A DNA stretch of 64,000 nucleotides, from assembly GCF_019704555.1 (NCBI RefSeq), contig NZ_AP024745.1, forward strand, positions 2,853,501 through 2,917,500, written 5' to 3'. This DNA comes from Actinoplanes sp. L3-i22. GTDB taxonomy: Bacteria > Actinomycetota > Actinomycetes > Mycobacteriales > Micromonosporaceae. The position numbers and the translations under genes were made by a program. Below, in pieces: positions 62,037 through 64,000 of the stretch; the first letter of the stretch is position 1, and the number at the start of each line of letters is the position of its first letter. The notes beneath the pieces were generated by a model, which worked only from the letters and a program-made list of their open reading frames with translations, had not been told where the DNA came from and ran no database searches.

Positions 62037-63370
62037 TGACCCGGAAACTGCACCTCAACGCGTTCCTGATGAGCGTCGGCCACCACGAGGCCGCCTGGCG
62101 CCTCCCGGAGACCGACCCGCGCGCCGACCTCGACGTCGAACACTTCAAGAACCTCGCCCGGATCGCCGAGCGCGGCAAGCTCGACTCGGTCTTCCTCGCC
62201 GACGGGCCGGTGCTCTGGGACCAGGTCGGGCGCCGCCCGTCCGGCGTCCTCGAACCGACCGTGCTGCTCACCGCGCTGGCCGGCGCCACCTCGCACATCG
62301 GCCTGATCGCGACCGCGTCGACCACCTACAACGAGCCGTACAACCTGGCCCGCCGGTTCGCCTCGCTCGACATCGTCAGCGGCGGCCGGGCCGGCTGGAA
62401 CATCGTCACCACGGCCGGCCTCGACGCGGCCCGCAACTTCAACCTCGACCACCTGCCCGCCCACAAGGAGCGGTACGAGCGCGCCGCCGAGTTCGTCGAC
62501 GTCTCGCTCAAGCTCTGGGACTCCTGGGCCGACGACGCCGTCCTCGCCGACAAGGAGAACGGCGTCTGGGGTGACGACGCGAAGATCTACCCGCCGGCGC
62601 ACGAGGGCCGGTTCTACCGGGTCGCCGGCGCGCTCAACGTGCCGCGCTCCGCGCAGGGCCACCCGGTGCTCGTCCAGGCCGGCTCCTCGGAGAACGGGCG
62701 CAACTTCGCCGCCCAGTACGCCGAGGCGGTGTTCACCGCGCACCAGACACTGTCGGACGCGCAGGAGTTCTACGACGACCTGAAGCGGCGAGCCGCCGAA
62801 TTCGGGCGGGACCCCGACCACATCAAGATCCTGCCCGGGATCGTGCCGGTCATCGCGGCCACGCCGGAGGCGGCGCTCGCCAAGGAGGCCGAGCTCAACG
62901 GGCTGATCCGGCCCGAGTACGCGCTGCCGCAACTGGCCGCGCTGCTCGGCGTACCGCAGAACGACCTGCACCTGGACCGGCAACTCCCGGACGACCTGCC
63001 CGAGGAGGAGGCCATCGAAGGCCAGAAGAGCCGGCGGACGCTCGTGGTCAATCTCGGTCGCCGGGAGAACCTGACCGTCCGGGAGATCATCGCCCGGCTG
63101 GGTGGCGGGCGGGGACACCTGACCTTCGCCGGGACGCCGGTGCAGGTGGCGGACGCGATCCAGGAATGGTTCGAGGCCGGGGCCGCGGACGGGTTCAACA
63201 TCATGCCGCCGGTGCTGCCGTCGTCGCTCAGCGACTTCGTCGACCAGGTGGTACCGATCCTGCAGGGGCGGGGGCTCTTCCGGACCGAGTACAGCGGGCG
63301 GACGTTGCGGGAGCACTACGGGCTGCCGCGGCCGGCGAACCGGAACGCCGGGGCGCCGATCCTGATCTGA
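62036..63370 (+). CDS. FMN-dependent monooxygenase, NtaA/SnaA/DszA (DmoA-like) family
   Basis: 444 residues of the bacterial luciferase-like group. MTRKLHLNAFLMSVGHHEAAWRLPE, RGKLDSVFLADGPVLWD, LEPTVLLTALAGATSHIGLIATASTTYNEPYNLARRFASLDIVSGGRAGWNIVTT and GHPVLVQAGSSENGRNFAAQYAEAVFTAHQTL are the family blocks. The group includes nitrilotriacetate, EDTA, dibenzothiophene-sulfone and dimethyl-sulfide monooxygenases, all needing a separate flavin reductase, which is not in the window. In this operon cleavage of a C-S bond is the likely role, to release sulfite for cysteine synthesis. ATG 62036 overlaps the TauD stop. Confidence 0.93.
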   Translation: MTRKLHLNAFLMSVGHHEAAWRLPETDPRADLDVEHFKNLARIAERGKLDSVFLADGPVLWDQVGRRPSGVLEPTVLLTALAGATSHIGLIATASTTYNEPYNLARRFASLDIVSGGRAGWNIVTTAGLDAARNFNLDHLPAHKERYERAAEFVDVSLKLWDSWADDAVLADKENGVWGDDAKIYPPAHEGRFYRVAGALNVPRSAQGHPVLVQAGSSENGRNFAAQYAEAVFTAHQTLSDAQEFYDDLKRRAAEFGRDPDHIKILPGIVPVIAATPEAALAKEAELNGLIRPEYALPQLAALLGVPQNDLHLDRQLPDDLPEEEAIEGQKSRRTLVVNLGRRENLTVREIIARLGGGRGHLTFAGTPVQVADAIQEWFEAGAADGFNIMPPVLPSSLSDFVDQVVPILQGRGLFRTEYSGRTLREHYGLPRPANRNAGAPILI

Positions 63371-63436
63371 TCTCGCGTTGGCCGGTGGGGGCCGCTGCCC
63401 GGTGGGCGGCGGCTCTTCCCATCCGGCCCGCGGAGT

Positions 63437-63512
63437 GCCCGCCCGTGGAAAGCCCGCCGGCGGATGTGCCCGCCCGTGGAAAGCGCGCCCGCGGAGAGCC
63501 CGCCCGTGGGGA
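63437..63512. repeat. Three-copy 30-31-bp direct repeat downstream of the organosulfur operon
   Basis: gcccgcccgtgg(a/g) recurs at 63437, 63468 and 63498 with partly conserved flanks (aaagc, gcggag). The 63371-63617 gap contains no gene. Confidence 0.8.
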
Positions 63513-63585
63513 GAGAGACCCCACCCAGTCCCAGGGGGCGTCCCACATCCATTATCCCAAAAACCTCAAGATCACGTTCGCGGCC

Positions 63586-63611
63586 TGTGGACAACCCCGC
63601 ACTGTGGATAA
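63586..63611 (-). promoter_or_regulatory. Two DnaA boxes in direct orientation
   Basis: 63586-63594 reads tgtggacaa and 63603-63611 reads tgtggataa; on the minus strand these are TTGTCCACA (actinomycete consensus) and TTATCCACA (E. coli consensus). They are 17 bp apart within a 13-bp direct repeat (tgtgga-y-aacccc) and lie 6 bp from the end of the last gene. Confidence 0.65.
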
Positions 63612-63617
63612 CCCCGG

Positions 63618-64000
63618 CTACCGGATGGCGCGAACGTTCCCCTGCTCAGACTGCTGTTGATCAGCGCCGCCGCCCGCCGCCTCGTGCTGCAGCTGGCGAG
63701 CCTCCTGGACCCCGGCCATCAGCTGGTCCCACTCCGGATCCTCCCGGAACCGAGCAGTGGTGATCTTCCCCGCCGACCGCGCCGACGTGTACTCCCACCA
63801 CGCCGCCACCCGCACCGGCCACATCCCCATCCGCATCGCCCCGGCCAGGAAGCACCGATGCGCCGTCAACGTCGCCGCCAGCATCGCGGGCTCCAGCTCG
63901 AAGTCCGGATCGTCGAGCGCCGCCCCCAGCGCCCGCACATCCCGGTGCATCTCGGAATAGGCGATCAGGCTGGGCATCGCCGGCACCAGCAGCTCATCCT
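63618..64000 (-). CDS. Hypothetical protein, 5' end outside window (partial)
   Basis: The frame is open to the window edge, with at least 122 residues visible from GTG 63986 and four further in-frame codons upstream (DELL), so the start is either GTG 63986 or outside. Not recognised. Visible: MPSLIAYSEMHRDVRALGAALDDPDFELEPAMLAATLTAHRCFLAGAMRMGMWPVRVAAWWEYTSARSAGKITTARF, an all-helical, Trp-rich domain, then a Gln-rich tail (HEAAGGGADQQQSEQGN). Its stop is 6 bp from the DnaA boxes. Confidence 0.55.
   Translation of the reverse strand, partial: DELLVPAMPSLIAYSEMHRDVRALGAALDDPDFELEPAMLAATLTAHRCFLAGAMRMGMWPVRVAAWWEYTSARSAGKITTARFREDPEWDQLMAGVQEARQLQHEAAGGGADQQQSEQGNVRAIR

Noticed and set aside
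63586..63611. Replication origin
   Set aside because: Only two DnaA boxes and no dnaA, dnaN, gyrB or AT-rich unwinding region; oriC in actinobacteria has many boxes.

Overview
The window is about 72% GC by eye. It has frequent GTG starts, tightly overlapping stop/start codons, DUF3152/DUF3159/DUF3817/DUF6011 proteins, an excalibur protein, a Spo0M homologue and several -10 boxes placed directly before start codons. Together these point to a chromosomal segment of a filamentous actinobacterium, most likely Micromonosporaceae (Actinoplanes-like). I saw no rRNA, tRNA, CRISPR array, transposase or phage gene.

Layout. 1-3380: tail of a von Willebrand A protein, then a class A penicillin-binding protein fused to a NodB polysaccharide deacetylase. 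3400-12900: two large secreted glycoside hydrolases, a GH92 alpha-mannosidase behind a LacI-type operator and a GH2 enzyme whose fold is interrupted by two discoidin domains. 12843-18049 (minus): a five-gene, fully overlapping operon for fatty-acyl modification (FAD oxidoreductase, DUF1365, two CFA-synthase-like methyltransferases, DUF1295 membrane enzyme). 18109-25606: single genes, including an alpha/beta hydrolase, a vanadium-haloperoxidase-like protein, a DUF4173 membrane protein, a secreted M14 carboxypeptidase, a DUF3152 metalloprotease-like protein and a nucleotidyltransferase. 25599-31311: protocatechuate module, pobA and an IclR regulator on the minus strand and pcaHGBL on the plus strand. 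Two matching operators sit at almost the same distance from pobA and pcaH. 31750-35502 (minus): DUF3159 protein, a PAS-GGDEF-EAL protein with a damaged EAL site, and an AA10 LPMO with CBM2; a perfect CebR-type box lies between the last two. 35735-41020: regulators and two MFS transporters. 41131-46259: a five-gene aromatic meta-cleavage operon opposite a LysR regulator. 46334-57000: small proteins, two paralogous DUF574-type methyltransferases, a PAS histidine kinase with a receiver domain, a 28-copy 13-bp minisatellite, an excalibur protein, an ADP-ribosylglycohydrolase, malate dehydrogenase and a cupin. 57007-58059: Spo0M. 58214-63370: an organosulfur uptake and oxidation operon preceded by a short leader peptide ending in Cys-Thr-Cys-Ala-Cys. 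63437-64000: short repeats, two DnaA boxes and a partial gene.

How it fits together. The window suggests a soil saprophyte. It has secreted enzymes for mannan, amino-sugar or other glycans and cellulose, two aromatic ring-cleavage routes, and scavenging of sulfur from organic sulfur compounds under apparent cysteine control. The strongest candidate for an under-described system is the organosulfur operon with its leaderless, cysteine-rich leader peptide. Other good candidates are the PBP-deacetylase fusion, the two-site IclR circuit, the discoidin-split GH2 and the G-rich minisatellite.
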